Of a stretch of DNA of 19,945 nucleotides, positions 1-6,967 are shown in pieces. The notes under the pieces were generated by a model, which saw only the letters and a program-made list of their open reading frames with translations, was not told the DNA's origin and ran no database searches. Both the position numbers and the translations under genes were made by a program. Position 1 is the stretch's first letter. Every line of letters begins with the position of its first letter. The DNA is from Alphaproteobacteria bacterium (GTDB taxonomy: Bacteria; Pseudomonadota; Alphaproteobacteria; Micropepsales; Micropepsaceae): positions 1 to 19,945 of the forward strand of contig CANBZE010000005.1 in the NCBI GenBank assembly GCA_947373775.1, in the 5' to 3' direction.

Positions 1-329
1 ATCTCGCCGATGTTCACCGTGAACTCGCCGCCGCGCTTGATGAATTCCTTGGTGCCGTCCACCGGATCCACCAGGAAGAAGCGCGATCCCACCTTGGCGA
101 CGCGGCCCGCCGCGGCTTCCTCTTCCGCCACCACCGGCACGTCCGGGAAGGCCAGTGCCAACTCGGCCAGGATAAGCTTCTCGGCTTCCTCATCGGCATC
201 GGTCACCGGCGAGCGGTCGGCTTTCACCCGCGCGTCACACCCGGCCTCGTAGTGGCGCATCACCACCACCCCGGCAGCCTGGGCGATGCGGACCAGCGTT
301 TCGAGGCGGGGGGAGAGCGTTGCGCTCAC
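1..329 (-). CDS. cysQ: 3'(2'),5'-bisphosphate nucleotidase, CysQ-type (partial, N-terminal part)
   Basis: The N-terminal 109 codons of an inositol-monophosphatase-fold enzyme; the rest lies beyond the left edge. The visible part has an acidic metal-binding stretch (VVAEEE, about residues 67-71) and the family signature DPVDGTKEF (88-96), whose aspartates bind Mg2+. The KEF ending of that motif favours CysQ, which removes the 3'-phosphate of PAP(S) formed during sulfate assimilation, over a plain inositol monophosphatase. The start chosen is GTG at 329, preceded by AAGGA about 10 nt upstream on the minus strand. This GTG directly abuts a CtrA-box sequence, so CtrA binding there could affect this gene as well as the divergent chpT. 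A generic inositol phosphatase remains possible because the C-terminal half is missing. Confidence 0.85.
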   Translation of the reverse strand, partial: MSATLSPRLETLVRIAQAAGVVVMRHYEAGCDARVKADRSPVTDADEEAEKLILAELALAFPDVPVVAEEEAAAGRVAKVGSRFFLVDPVDGTKEFIKRGGEFTVNIGE

Positions 330-345
330 GTTAAGGATTCCTTAA
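330..345 (-). promoter_or_regulatory. Perfect CtrA box with a central GANTC (CcrM) site
   Basis: Read on the minus strand this is TTAAGGAATCCTTAAC, an exact fit to the CtrA consensus TTAA-N7-TTAAC. The core 331-345 is an inverted repeat, and the 5-bp centre (336-340, GATTC) is a GANTC target of the CcrM methylase. It lies in the cysQ/chpT divergent gap, 55 nt before the chpT ATG. It also contains the likely ribosome-binding AAGGA of cysQ. The match is seen directly; binding by CtrA is inferred. Confidence 0.7.
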
Positions 346-359
346 GAGCGGTTGGGAAA

Positions 360-375
360 TTAACCAATTGCTAAC
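360..375 (+). promoter_or_regulatory. Second, degenerate CtrA-type site upstream of chpT
   Basis: TTAA-N7-CTAAC, one mismatch from TTAA-N7-TTAAC. It begins 29 bp after the first box, about three helical turns, and ends 24 nt before the chpT ATG. Both halves also resemble the CtrA half-motif TTAACCAT (TTAACCAA and CTAACCAT). Paired sites near a start are typical of CtrA-controlled promoters, but this one is imperfect. Confidence 0.45.
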
Positions 376-399
376 CATTGGGACGGCATTGAGTCCATC

Positions 400-1014
400 A
401 TGAACGAGATCGAATTCGCCGCCTTGCTGGTCAGCCGCGTGTGTCACGACCTTGTCGGGCCTTTGGGTGCCGTGGTCAACGGCATGGAAGTTCTGGAAGA
501 CGAGCGCGACCCCGCCATGCGGGCCGAGGCCATCAAACTGGTGACCATGAGCGCCGACCAGGCGCTGGCCCGCATCCAGTTCATGCGCATCGCCTTTGGC
601 GCCGCCGGTTCGGCCGGCGCCGAACTGGATCTGGGCGAGATTGGCCGTCTTGTGACGGGCCTGCTCGAAGGCGGCAAGGTGCAGCTGACCTGGAATGTGC
701 CCCGGCTTTACTGGGCCAAGGACTGGGCCAAGCTTTTGATGAACGCCACGCTGTTGGCCGCCGATTGTCTGCCGCGCGGCGGGATGGTGACGGTGGAGGC
801 CAGCGCCGATCCGCAGGTGCCGTCCTTCCATATTCGCGCGCAGGGCCTCAACGCCCGCGTCACCGAGGAAGTGGACCATGCCATCAGGGGCGAGGCGCTG
901 AATGTTGACGCGCGGCATGTGCAGCCCTTCCTGACCTACAAGTTGTCGCGCACCGTCAATGCCGCTCTGACCATCGCGCCGTTTGAAGGCGCCGTGGAGC
1001 TGACGGCCGGCTGA
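400..1014 (+). CDS. chpT: Histidine phosphotransferase ChpT
   Basis: A 204-residue protein matching ChpT, which passes phosphate from the hybrid kinase CckA to the receivers CtrA and CpdR in the alphaproteobacterial cell cycle. The N-terminal helix carries the phospho-accepting histidine in SRVCHDLVGPLG (H16), followed by a helical hairpin and a degenerate ATPase-like domain without usable ATP-binding motifs, as usual in ChpT. The length is normal (about 200-220). The start is ATG 400, with a weak ribosome site. The promoter region contains one perfect and one near-perfect CtrA box, implying control by the relay's own output. Next on the same strand are a CheY-like receiver and cheR, 127 and 519 nt after its stop. 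Confidence 0.9.
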   Translation: MNEIEFAALLVSRVCHDLVGPLGAVVNGMEVLEDERDPAMRAEAIKLVTMSADQALARIQFMRIAFGAAGSAGAELDLGEIGRLVTGLLEGGKVQLTWNVPRLYWAKDWAKLLMNATLLAADCLPRGGMVTVEASADPQVPSFHIRAQGLNARVTEEVDHAIRGEALNVDARHVQPFLTYKLSRTVNAALTIAPFEGAVELTAG

Positions 1015-1062
1015 CACAACGTCAGCAAGGGGCATCAGTAAGCCAATCTTTACCCTAAACCC

Positions 1063-1126
1063 GCTAGATTCCCCGCCATTGAGCCCTGTGTTCCAGGGCC
1101 CGCTTTGATTTGAGCCGCGTCGGCTC
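1063..1126 (+). promoter_or_regulatory. Possible promoter and two-hairpin leader of the CheY-like gene
   Basis: GCTAGATT at 1063-1070 resembles the Caulobacter housekeeping -10 (GCTANAWC, one mismatch), though I see no good -35. Downstream are two small perfect hairpins: 1083-1099 (GCCCTG / CAGGGC, 5-nt loop) and 1112-1126 (GAGCC / GGCTC, 5-nt loop). The second ends just before the likely ribosome site GGGA (1129-1132). The first hairpin could instead be a weak terminator for chpT, but no real T-tract follows it. Confidence 0.3.
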
Positions 1127-1141
1127 CTGGGAATTTTGCCC

Positions 1142-1513
1142 ATGAAACATTGCCTGGTCGTGGACGACAGCCGCGTGATCCGCACGGTCGCGCGCCGCAT
1201 CATGGAAGAATTGCAGTACTCGGTGGAAGAAGCAGAAGACGGCATGACGGCCCTGCGCGCCGTGCGCGAAAAAATGCCCGACCTGATTTTCCTGGACTGG
1301 AACCTGCCCACCATGAAGGGCGTGGAATTCGTCAAGAGCGTGCGCGGCCAACAGGAAGGCGGTCATCCGGTGATCCTGTTCTGCACCACCGAAGCCGATT
1401 CCACCGAGATCGCCAGCGCCATGGCGGCCGGCGCCAATGAATATGTCATGAAGCCGTTCGACGGCGACGGCGTTCGCGCCAAGCTGGCCGATATCGGCGT
1501 CACAGCCCCATAA
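1142..1513 (+). CDS. CheY-like single-domain response regulator
   Basis: A 123-residue stand-alone receiver domain with no output domain. Acidic pocket D8/D9, phospho-acceptor D52 (FLDWNLP), conserved T82/T83 and switch lysine K104 (MKPFD) are all present, so it should be phosphorylatable. ATG 1142 was chosen over an in-frame TTG at 1136 because GGGA sits 9 nt upstream and the receiver fold starts immediately. It lies between chpT and cheR; cheR begins 20 nt after its stop. In chemotaxis operons such proteins bind the flagellar switch, but no cheA, cheW or receptor gene is nearby. ChpT is therefore a candidate phosphodonor by position only. Confidence 0.85.
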   Translation: MKHCLVVDDSRVIRTVARRIMEELQYSVEEAEDGMTALRAVREKMPDLIFLDWNLPTMKGVEFVKSVRGQQEGGHPVILFCTTEADSTEIASAMAAGANEYVMKPFDGDGVRAKLADIGVTAP

Positions 1514-1533
1514 CGATTGGAAGAGCGGCCGCC

Positions 1534-2355
1534 ATGGCGCCCGACGATTTTTCCTTTCTCGCACGCCTGCTGCGCCGCCGCTCCGGCCTGTCACTGACCC
1601 CGGACAAGAAGGCGCTGACCACGCGCCGCCTGGCGCCGGTGATGCGCCGCTTCGACTTCAAGGACATGGCCGGTCTGATCGGCGAGCTGCGGCTGGGGCG
1701 CGAAGCGCTGGCCGATGCGGTGACCGAGGCCATGACCGTCAATGAGAGCAGCTTCTTCCGCGACGCCGCGATGTTTCGCACGCTGCGCGAGACGGTGCTG
1801 CCGCGCCTTGCGGCGGCGCGCGGCGGTGACAAGCGGCTGCGCATCTGGTCGGCGGCCTGCGCCGCGGGCCAGGAACCCTATTCCATCGCCATCCTGTTGT
1901 CGGAAATGGGCCTGACCCGTGAGGGCTGGAACATTGATCTGATCGCCACCGACCTGTCGGGCGAAGCGATCGCGCGCGCCGAAGCCGGCCGCTATGCGGC
2001 TTGCGAGATCGAACGCGGGCTGGATGCCCACGCCATGCGCTATTTCCGCCGCGATCGCTCCGAATGGCTGGTGGATGCCAGCCTGCGCCGCATGGTGACG
2101 TTCAGGCGTTTCAACCTGCTGGATTCCTTCGGCTGGCTGGACGAGATGGACCTGGTCTTCTGCCGCAATGTGCTGATGTATTTCGACACCGCCACGCGGC
2201 TGGATGTGCTGGACCGCATCGCCGACACCATGGCGCCGGACGGCTTGTTGCTGCTGGGTGAGAATGAAATGCCCGGCCGCGCCGGTTTTGCGCCCAGCGC
2301 CGAGGGACCGGGCTTTTACGCCAAGTCCCGCGCCACGATCCTGCGCCTCGGTTAG
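1534..2355 (+). CDS. cheR: Chemoreceptor glutamate methyltransferase CheR
   Basis: A 273-residue SAM-dependent methyltransferase of the CheR family, which methylates glutamates of chemoreceptors. It has the N-terminal helical domain (LLRRRSGLSLTPDKK, about 12-26), the TVNESSFFRD motif (68-77), the SAM-binding loop LRIWSAACAAGQEPYS (102-117) and FCRNVLMYF (209-217). No C-terminal TPR or other extension is present, so this is the minimal form. A GGAAG site lies 10 nt before ATG 1534, and the gene follows the CheY-like gene by 20 nt, almost certainly in one transcript. Its TAG stop shares bases with the TAA stop of the convergent gene in a TTAG. No receptors or cheB are in view, so its substrate is encoded elsewhere. 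Confidence 0.92.
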   Translation: MAPDDFSFLARLLRRRSGLSLTPDKKALTTRRLAPVMRRFDFKDMAGLIGELRLGREALADAVTEAMTVNESSFFRDAAMFRTLRETVLPRLAAARGGDKRLRIWSAACAAGQEPYSIAILLSEMGLTREGWNIDLIATDLSGEAIARAEAGRYAACEIERGLDAHAMRYFRRDRSEWLVDASLRRMVTFRRFNLLDSFGWLDEMDLVFCRNVLMYFDTATRLDVLDRIADTMAPDGLLLLGENEMPGRAGFAPSAEGPGFYAKSRATILRLG

Positions 2356-3212
2356 GCCAGGCTTTTCCCGCTCAGGCGTTCCAGCACCTTGATGGGCGCG
2401 CGCTCCGGCTGCGCCATCTGATCGATGTCCAGGTGAAAGGTCTGCTCCAGCGCGAACTCTCCGCCCAGCGCGGCATGCAGCACCATGTCGGTAAAGACCA
2501 GCCAGCAGCTCCCGGGCGGAAAATCGACTTTCTGATGCGGGCTGTTCTTCTGGAAATCATCGTCCCGCTTGGCGGTGTCGTGCAGCGACAACATCAATTC
2601 GTCATACAGGCTGCGGCGGCCGCGCGTGACACCCAGCTTGTCGAACAGCCAGGATTTGCCGGGAAGGTCGGGACCCACTTTGGGCAGAAAATCGTGCGCG
2701 AACTGCTCGAACGGCTCACCGACATGCCAGTGGCGCGGTGAGGCCGGCGCGACATTGGCGAAAAAGCGCAGGATGCGGCGCCCCCGCATGGGACGGGACG
2801 GAAAAGCATCGATGTGCAGCAGCCGGTCGTCGCTGATCTTGGACTGGCGGCGGCCTTTCACCTGGACCGGACGGAAGCTGGTGCGGGCGCGTTCGACGCA
2901 CCGATAAGGCAGCAGGTCCGTGATCAGGGACGAAGTGCTGTCCGAAAAGCGCGCCATCATCGCCGCCAGGTCCTTGGCGGGTTTGCCGGTCAGGGAGGTG
3001 GATTGCAGCGCGCCGCTGGGATCCAGCGAGATGTTCTTGGCTTTGCCGTCCGACACCCGCGCATCCAGGAATTGCTTTTCCTTCTCCGCCAGCGCGAAGG
3101 CCAGATCGGGGAAAAACAGCATCGCGCCGCCTTCCAGCGCCGCAAGCGCGCGGGCCTTCATTTCCGGGGCATAAGGTCCGGTCCAGCTGGCGATGGGAAG
3201 GCTCTCAAGCAT
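2352..3212 (-). CDS. Kdo hydroxylase-like Fe(II)/2-oxoglutarate dioxygenase
   Basis: A 286-residue protein I assign to the Kdo-hydroxylase (KdoO) family, which hydroxylates C3 of 3-deoxy-D-manno-octulosonic acid in the lipopolysaccharide core using Fe2+, 2-oxoglutarate and O2. Visible support is an HxD iron-binding pair (H133, D135 in LLHIDAFPSRP), a distal histidine (H246 in MVLHAALGG) and the stretch RRILRFFANVAP typical of the family. No signal peptide or membrane helix is seen, so it should act in the cytoplasm. Its ATG lies inside the end of the upstream hydrolase gene (8-nt overlap), suggesting coupled translation. No other lipopolysaccharide genes are nearby, so the substrate is an inference from family membership. 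Confidence 0.72.
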   Translation of the reverse strand: MLESLPIASWTGPYAPEMKARALAALEGGAMLFFPDLAFALAEKEKQFLDARVSDGKAKNISLDPSGALQSTSLTGKPAKDLAAMMARFSDSTSSLITDLLPYRCVERARTSFRPVQVKGRRQSKISDDRLLHIDAFPSRPMRGRRILRFFANVAPASPRHWHVGEPFEQFAHDFLPKVGPDLPGKSWLFDKLGVTRGRRSLYDELMLSLHDTAKRDDDFQKNSPHQKVDFPPGSCWLVFTDMVLHAALGGEFALEQTFHLDIDQMAQPERAPIKVLERLSGKSLA

Positions 3213-4407
3213 TGCGGTCCGTCATGGCCTCATAGATCAGGGTGCGCAAGTCGCGGCGCAGCTTCACGCGGCTGCCCGTGTCGGTGATCACCTGGGTCAT
3301 GAATATCACGGCCATGTCTTCGGCGGGGTCAACAAAGAAGGCGGTGGACGCCATGCCGCCCCATGCGAATTCGCCGGCCGAGCCGGGAATGCCCACCCGC
3401 GCCGGATCCAGGGTCACTGCCACGCCCAATCCGAAGCCGATGCCGCGATAGCCGCTTTCGTTGAAGGCATCGGCGGCCGGCGACAGGTCGGCGATCTCTT
3501 TGCCGCCGGGAAGCTGGTTGCGGGTCATCAGGGCCACAGTTTCGGGTTTCAGCAGCCGCACCCCGTCCAGCTCGCCCTTGTTCAGCAGCATGCGGCAGAA
3601 GCGCAGGTAATCGGCGGCCGTGCCGGCAAGGCCTCCACCGCCGGATTCCAGCTGGGGCGGCACAAAATAATTGGCATTGGGATAGGAATCGAAAAGCTCC
3701 AATTTTGCGTCTTTCTGCACATAGCAGGCCGCAAAACGGGCTTGCTTGCTTTGAGGCAGCGCAAAATCGGTATCGGTCATTTTCAGCGGCGCCAAAATGT
3801 TCTGCCGCACAAAGTCCGCGTAATGCCGGCCGGACACGATCTGCACCAGGTACCCCAGCACGTCGGTCGCCACCGAATAAATCCAGTGTTCTCCGGGTGA
3901 ATATTCCAGCGGCAGGCTTGCCAGTTGGGCGATCATCGTGGGCAAGCCGCCCGGCGTATCCATTTCGGAAATGCGCAAGGCACGATAGGAGGCGTCGATC
4001 GCGGTGCGGTTGTGAAAGCCGTAGGTAAAGCCGGCGGTATGACGCATCAGGTCCCGCACGGTCATGGCGCGCGAAGGTGTGCTGCCATCGGCCAATTTCA
4101 GGTTGGCAAATTCGGGAATAAAGCGCGCCACCGGATCGTCCGGGCCGATGCGGCCCTGTTCCAGCAGCATCAGCAGTGCCACGCTGGTGACCGGCTTGGT
4201 CATGGAATAGAGCCGGAAGATCGCATCCTCGCGCATCGGGACGTGGTTTTCGCGGTCGATCTCGCCCAGCAGGCCGAGATGGGCGATTTGCCCGCGCCGC
4301 CAGATCAGGGTCAGGGCGCCGGGCAGTGCGCCCGCCGCGATCTGGCCTTCCAGCATCTGCGGGATGCGCGCCAGCTTTTCCTCTGAAAACCCTGATGCCC
4401 TTGTCAT
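3205..4407 (-). CDS. Serine hydrolase, class C beta-lactamase/esterase family
   Basis: A 400-residue protein of the beta-lactamase/transpeptidase-like fold. The nucleophile motif is SMTK (S68-K71), the second motif is YSV (177-179, Tyr as general base) and the third is WGG within EFAWGGMAST, as in EstB-type esterases rather than true AmpC with KTG. It probably cleaves small esters or a cell-wall-related amide; antibiotic resistance should not be assumed. The start is ATG 4407. Longer in-frame starts exist upstream, but they would run through the divergent synthetase gene and add sequence not typical of the family. No clear signal peptide is visible. It is the first gene of a two-gene unit with the Kdo-hydroxylase-like gene. 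Confidence 0.85.
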   Translation of the reverse strand: MTRASGFSEEKLARIPQMLEGQIAAGALPGALTLIWRRGQIAHLGLLGEIDRENHVPMREDAIFRLYSMTKPVTSVALLMLLEQGRIGPDDPVARFIPEFANLKLADGSTPSRAMTVRDLMRHTAGFTYGFHNRTAIDASYRALRISEMDTPGGLPTMIAQLASLPLEYSPGEHWIYSVATDVLGYLVQIVSGRHYADFVRQNILAPLKMTDTDFALPQSKQARFAACYVQKDAKLELFDSYPNANYFVPPQLESGGGGLAGTAADYLRFCRMLLNKGELDGVRLLKPETVALMTRNQLPGGKEIADLSPAADAFNESGYRGIGFGLGVAVTLDPARVGIPGSAGEFAWGGMASTAFFVDPAEDMAVIFMTQVITDTGSRVKLRRDLRTLIYEAMTDRNA

Positions 4408-4415
4408 GGCTGCGG

Positions 4416-4424
4416 TTATACTAA
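4416..4424. promoter_or_regulatory. Shared -10-like element between divergent genes
   Basis: TTATACTAA lies in a gap of only 25 bp between two divergent starts. Read forward it offers TATACT (4417-4422), 7 nt before an in-frame GTG at 4430 and 10 nt before ATG 4433. Read in reverse it offers TAGTAT about 10 nt before ATG 4407. Both transcripts would be leaderless or nearly so. No clear -35 is seen in either direction. Confidence 0.3.
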
Positions 4425-4432
4425 GCCCCGTG

Positions 4433-6124
4433 ATGAATGACAGGTCCAAAAACTGGCCGGCAATGACCTTGGCAGAGGCGCATGCGCGCCTGACCGCGCC
4501 GGGCGCCCCGTTCGAGACAATGTCCGCGATGGTGCGCGGCCAGGCCATGACGGTGTGGAAGCATGTCCCTGCCACGGCGGCCGGGGCTTTTGCACAGGCG
4601 CGCGGCCATGGCGCACGGGAATTCCTGGTCTATCAAAATGAGCGCGTCAGCTATGACGCGTTTGCCCGCGCCGCCCTTGCCGTGGCGGTGCTGCTGGCCG
4701 AGCGCGGACTGCAAAAAGGCGACCGGGTCGCGCTGGTGATGCGCAACCTGCCGGAATGGCCGGTGGTGTTCATGGGCGCGTTGCTGGCGGGCGCCATCGC
4801 CGTGCCGCTGAACGCCTGGTGGACCGGTACCGAGCTTGCTTATGCCATCCTGGATTCCGGTGCCCGTTTTGTTTTTGCCGATGCCGAGCGATTGGCGCGG
4901 TTGGCCGATCTGCCGCCGGCACAGCTCTTTGTCACCCGCGCCGCCAATGCGCCCGCCGGCGTAACGGTGCTGGAAGATGTAATCGGCACGCCGGGTCATT
5001 GGGCGGATTTGCCGGAAGGCGTGATGCCGGATGTGCCGCTGTCGCCGGAAGACGACGCCACCATCTTCTATACCTCCGGCACCACCGGCGCGCCCAAGGG
5101 GGCGCTGGGGACCCACCGTTCGCTGACCACCAACATCTTCGCCGCGCCTTTTTCCGAAGCGCGCAATGCGCTGCGCCGTGGTGAAGAACCGAAGCCAGCG
5201 GCGAAACAGCGCGTCACCCTGCTCGCCGTGCCCTTCTTCCATGTCATCGGCAGCCTGTCGGTGCTGCTGCCGGGCATGGCGGCGGGCGGCAAGCTGGTCT
5301 TGATGCGCAAGTTCGCGCCGGACGAAGCCCTGGGCCTGATCGAACGCGAAGGCGTCACGGTGACGGGCGGGGTGCCCGCCGTGCCGCTGGCGCTGCTGGA
5401 GCAGGCCAAGGGGCGCAATCTGTCGTCGCTGCAACTGATCACCTTTGGCGGCGCGCCGTCGCCGCCTTCCTTGGCGGGGCGCATTCGCGAGGATTTGGGC
5501 GCAATGCCGGGGCAGGGCTGGGGCATGACGGAGACGTCCGCCACCTGCACCACCCATTCGGCGGAAGATTATCTGCATCGTCCGGGAAGCTGTGGGCCTG
5601 CGCTGCCGGTCAGCGGCCTGAAAATCCTGAAGGATGGCGTGGAGCAGCCGCCCGATATCGCGGGCGAGCTTTGGGCCTTCGGGCCCAATATCGTGAAAGG
5701 CTATTGGAATCGGCCCGACGCCACGGCCGATGCTTTTCGCAATGGCTGGTTGAAGACCGGCGATCTGGGCATGCTGGACGGCGAAGGCTTCTGCACCATC
5801 CTGGACCGCGGCGAAGACATGCTGATCCGCGGCGGCGAGAACATCTATTGCATCGAGGTGGAGAATGTCCTGGTCCAGCATCCGGCGGTGGCCGATGCCG
5901 CGCTGATCGGCTTGCCGCATCCCATCCTGGGCGAAGTGCCGGCGGCGCTTGTCCAGACGCGTCCAGGCGCCGCGGTGAGCGAAGGCGAGCTGCGGGAATT
6001 CGCTGCCGCGCGCCTTGCTGCTTTCAAAGTGCCACAGCGGCTGCGGATCAGCCAGGACCTCCTGCCGCGCAATGAAGGCGGCAAACTGATCAAAAGTGCC
6101 TTGCGTCGGCTGTTCGGCGCATGA
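4433..6124 (+). CDS. AMP-forming acyl-CoA synthetase
   Basis: A 563-residue class I adenylate-forming enzyme that activates a carboxylic acid with ATP and joins it to CoA, most likely a fatty or related acid. The P-loop YTSGTTGAPKG is near residues 212-222, the aromatic motif GWGMTETSAT follows, then WLKTGDLGMLDG with the hinge region DRGEDMLIRGGENIYCIEVE. The C-terminal catalytic lysine is in RNEGGKLIKSALRR (about 551). The substrate cannot be read from the sequence. The start is uncertain: ATG 4433 is used, GTG 4430 or ATG 4463 are alternatives, and no good ribosome site is seen. arfB begins 7 nt after the stop, probably in the same transcript although the functions are unrelated. Confidence 0.88.
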   Translation: MNDRSKNWPAMTLAEAHARLTAPGAPFETMSAMVRGQAMTVWKHVPATAAGAFAQARGHGAREFLVYQNERVSYDAFARAALAVAVLLAERGLQKGDRVALVMRNLPEWPVVFMGALLAGAIAVPLNAWWTGTELAYAILDSGARFVFADAERLARLADLPPAQLFVTRAANAPAGVTVLEDVIGTPGHWADLPEGVMPDVPLSPEDDATIFYTSGTTGAPKGALGTHRSLTTNIFAAPFSEARNALRRGEEPKPAAKQRVTLLAVPFFHVIGSLSVLLPGMAAGGKLVLMRKFAPDEALGLIEREGVTVTGGVPAVPLALLEQAKGRNLSSLQLITFGGAPSPPSLAGRIREDLGAMPGQGWGMTETSATCTTHSAEDYLHRPGSCGPALPVSGLKILKDGVEQPPDIAGELWAFGPNIVKGYWNRPDATADAFRNGWLKTGDLGMLDGEGFCTILDRGEDMLIRGGENIYCIEVENVLVQHPAVADAALIGLPHPILGEVPAALVQTRPGAAVSEGELREFAAARLAAFKVPQRLRISQDLLPRNEGGKLIKSALRRLFGA

Positions 6125-6131
6125 GTCTGCC

Positions 6132-6542
6132 ATGAGCTTATTCGTCACCCACCGCATCTCCATTCCCGACAGCGAGCTGGAGGAAAGCTTCATCCGCAGT
6201 TCGGGGCCGGGTGGGCAGAACGTCAACAAGGTTTCCAGCGCGGTGCAGCTGCGCTTCGATGTTCGCAATTCCCTCAACCTGACCGATACGGCGCGCGAAG
6301 CCTTGCTGCGCGGCGGCAAGCTGACTCGCGATGGCGTGCTGGTGATCACCGCCCAGCGCTTCCGCGAACAGGAGCGCAACCGCGCCGATGCGCGTGAACG
6401 ACTGGTGGAGATTATCGCCGCCGCCGCCAAACCCAGGCTGGTGCGCCGTCCCACCAAGGTGCCCAAGTCCAGCAAGCGCAAGCGCCTGGATGGCAAGAAG
6501 CATCGCGCCGAGATCAAGCGCGGCCGTTCAAAATTGGATTAG
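6132..6542 (+). CDS. arfB: Peptidyl-tRNA hydrolase ArfB (ribosome rescue)
   Basis: A 136-residue protein of the ArfB/YaeJ family, which frees ribosomes stalled on mRNAs lacking a stop codon by hydrolysing peptidyl-tRNA. The catalytic GGQ is at 27-29 in SSGPGGQNVNK, as in class I release factors, and codon-recognition domains are absent. The C-terminal tail (about 106-136) is rich in Lys and Arg; in the family it inserts into the empty mRNA entry channel. The length is normal (about 140). ATG 6132 is 7 nt after the synthetase stop. An upstream in-frame start at 6096 lies inside the synthetase and adds non-family sequence. Confidence 0.92.
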   Translation: MSLFVTHRISIPDSELEESFIRSSGPGGQNVNKVSSAVQLRFDVRNSLNLTDTAREALLRGGKLTRDGVLVITAQRFREQERNRADARERLVEIIAAAAKPRLVRRPTKVPKSSKRKRLDGKKHRAEIKRGRSKLD

Positions 6543-6547
6543 CCGGA

Positions 6548-6913
6548 TCAGGGCCGGGACAGCATGTCCACGACCAGATCGCACATCCGGTCGGGATCGA
6601 ATGGCTTGACCAGGGTACGGATCTCGCGCGCCCGCAACGCCGCTGGCGGCGGCCGGTCGGCGGCATAGGCCGTCATCATCAGGACTTTCAGTTCGGGGCG
6701 GACCTTCAGCGACGCCTCGACCAGTTCATAGCCGTCCATGTTGGGCATCATGATGTCGGATAGCAGCAGCGCGGCCGCCGAGTCGGCCTTCACAAGCTGC
6801 AGGGCCTCGGCGCCGTCGGCCGCCTGGCTGACCGTCACGCCCTTGGCGGCCAGCATCTCCGCGATCAACCCGCGCAGCTGGGTCTCGTCCTCGGCCAAAA
6901 TCACTTGGCTCAT
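6548..6913 (-). CDS. Single-domain response regulator (receiver only)
   Basis: A 121-residue stand-alone receiver. Acidic residues E8/D9, phospho-acceptor D53 (LSDIMMPNMDG), T81 and K103 (LVKPFDP) are all present. It has no output domain, so it probably works by protein contact or as a phosphate shuttle or sink. It loosely resembles CpdR-type receivers that take phosphate from ChpT, but the similarity is too general to name it so. A strong ribosome site (AAGGGGG) lies just before ATG 6913. It is convergent with arfB (5 nt between stops) and divergent from phoR. Its kinase is not identifiable from context. Confidence 0.85.
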   Translation of the reverse strand: MSQVILAEDETQLRGLIAEMLAAKGVTVSQAADGAEALQLVKADSAAALLLSDIMMPNMDGYELVEASLKVRPELKVLMMTAYAADRPPPAALRAREIRTLVKPFDPDRMCDLVVDMLSRP

Positions 6914-6967
6914 GCGTCCCCCTTTTATGGACAGCTTCGCCGCATTTCCGCCGTCAACTCCAGCCCC

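Noticed and set aside
331..1335. Long minus-strand ORF opposite chpT and the CheY-like gene, and similar long antisense ORFs opposite the synthetase, phoR, argF and argE
   Set aside because: They are by-products of GC-rich coding DNA with few stop codons; none shows a recognisable domain and all lie opposite well-supported genes.
3205..4407. Beta-lactamase fold taken as an antibiotic-resistance gene
   Set aside because: Motifs SMTK, YSV and WGG fit esterase-like family members rather than AmpC with a KTG motif, and there is no clear signal peptide or regulator.
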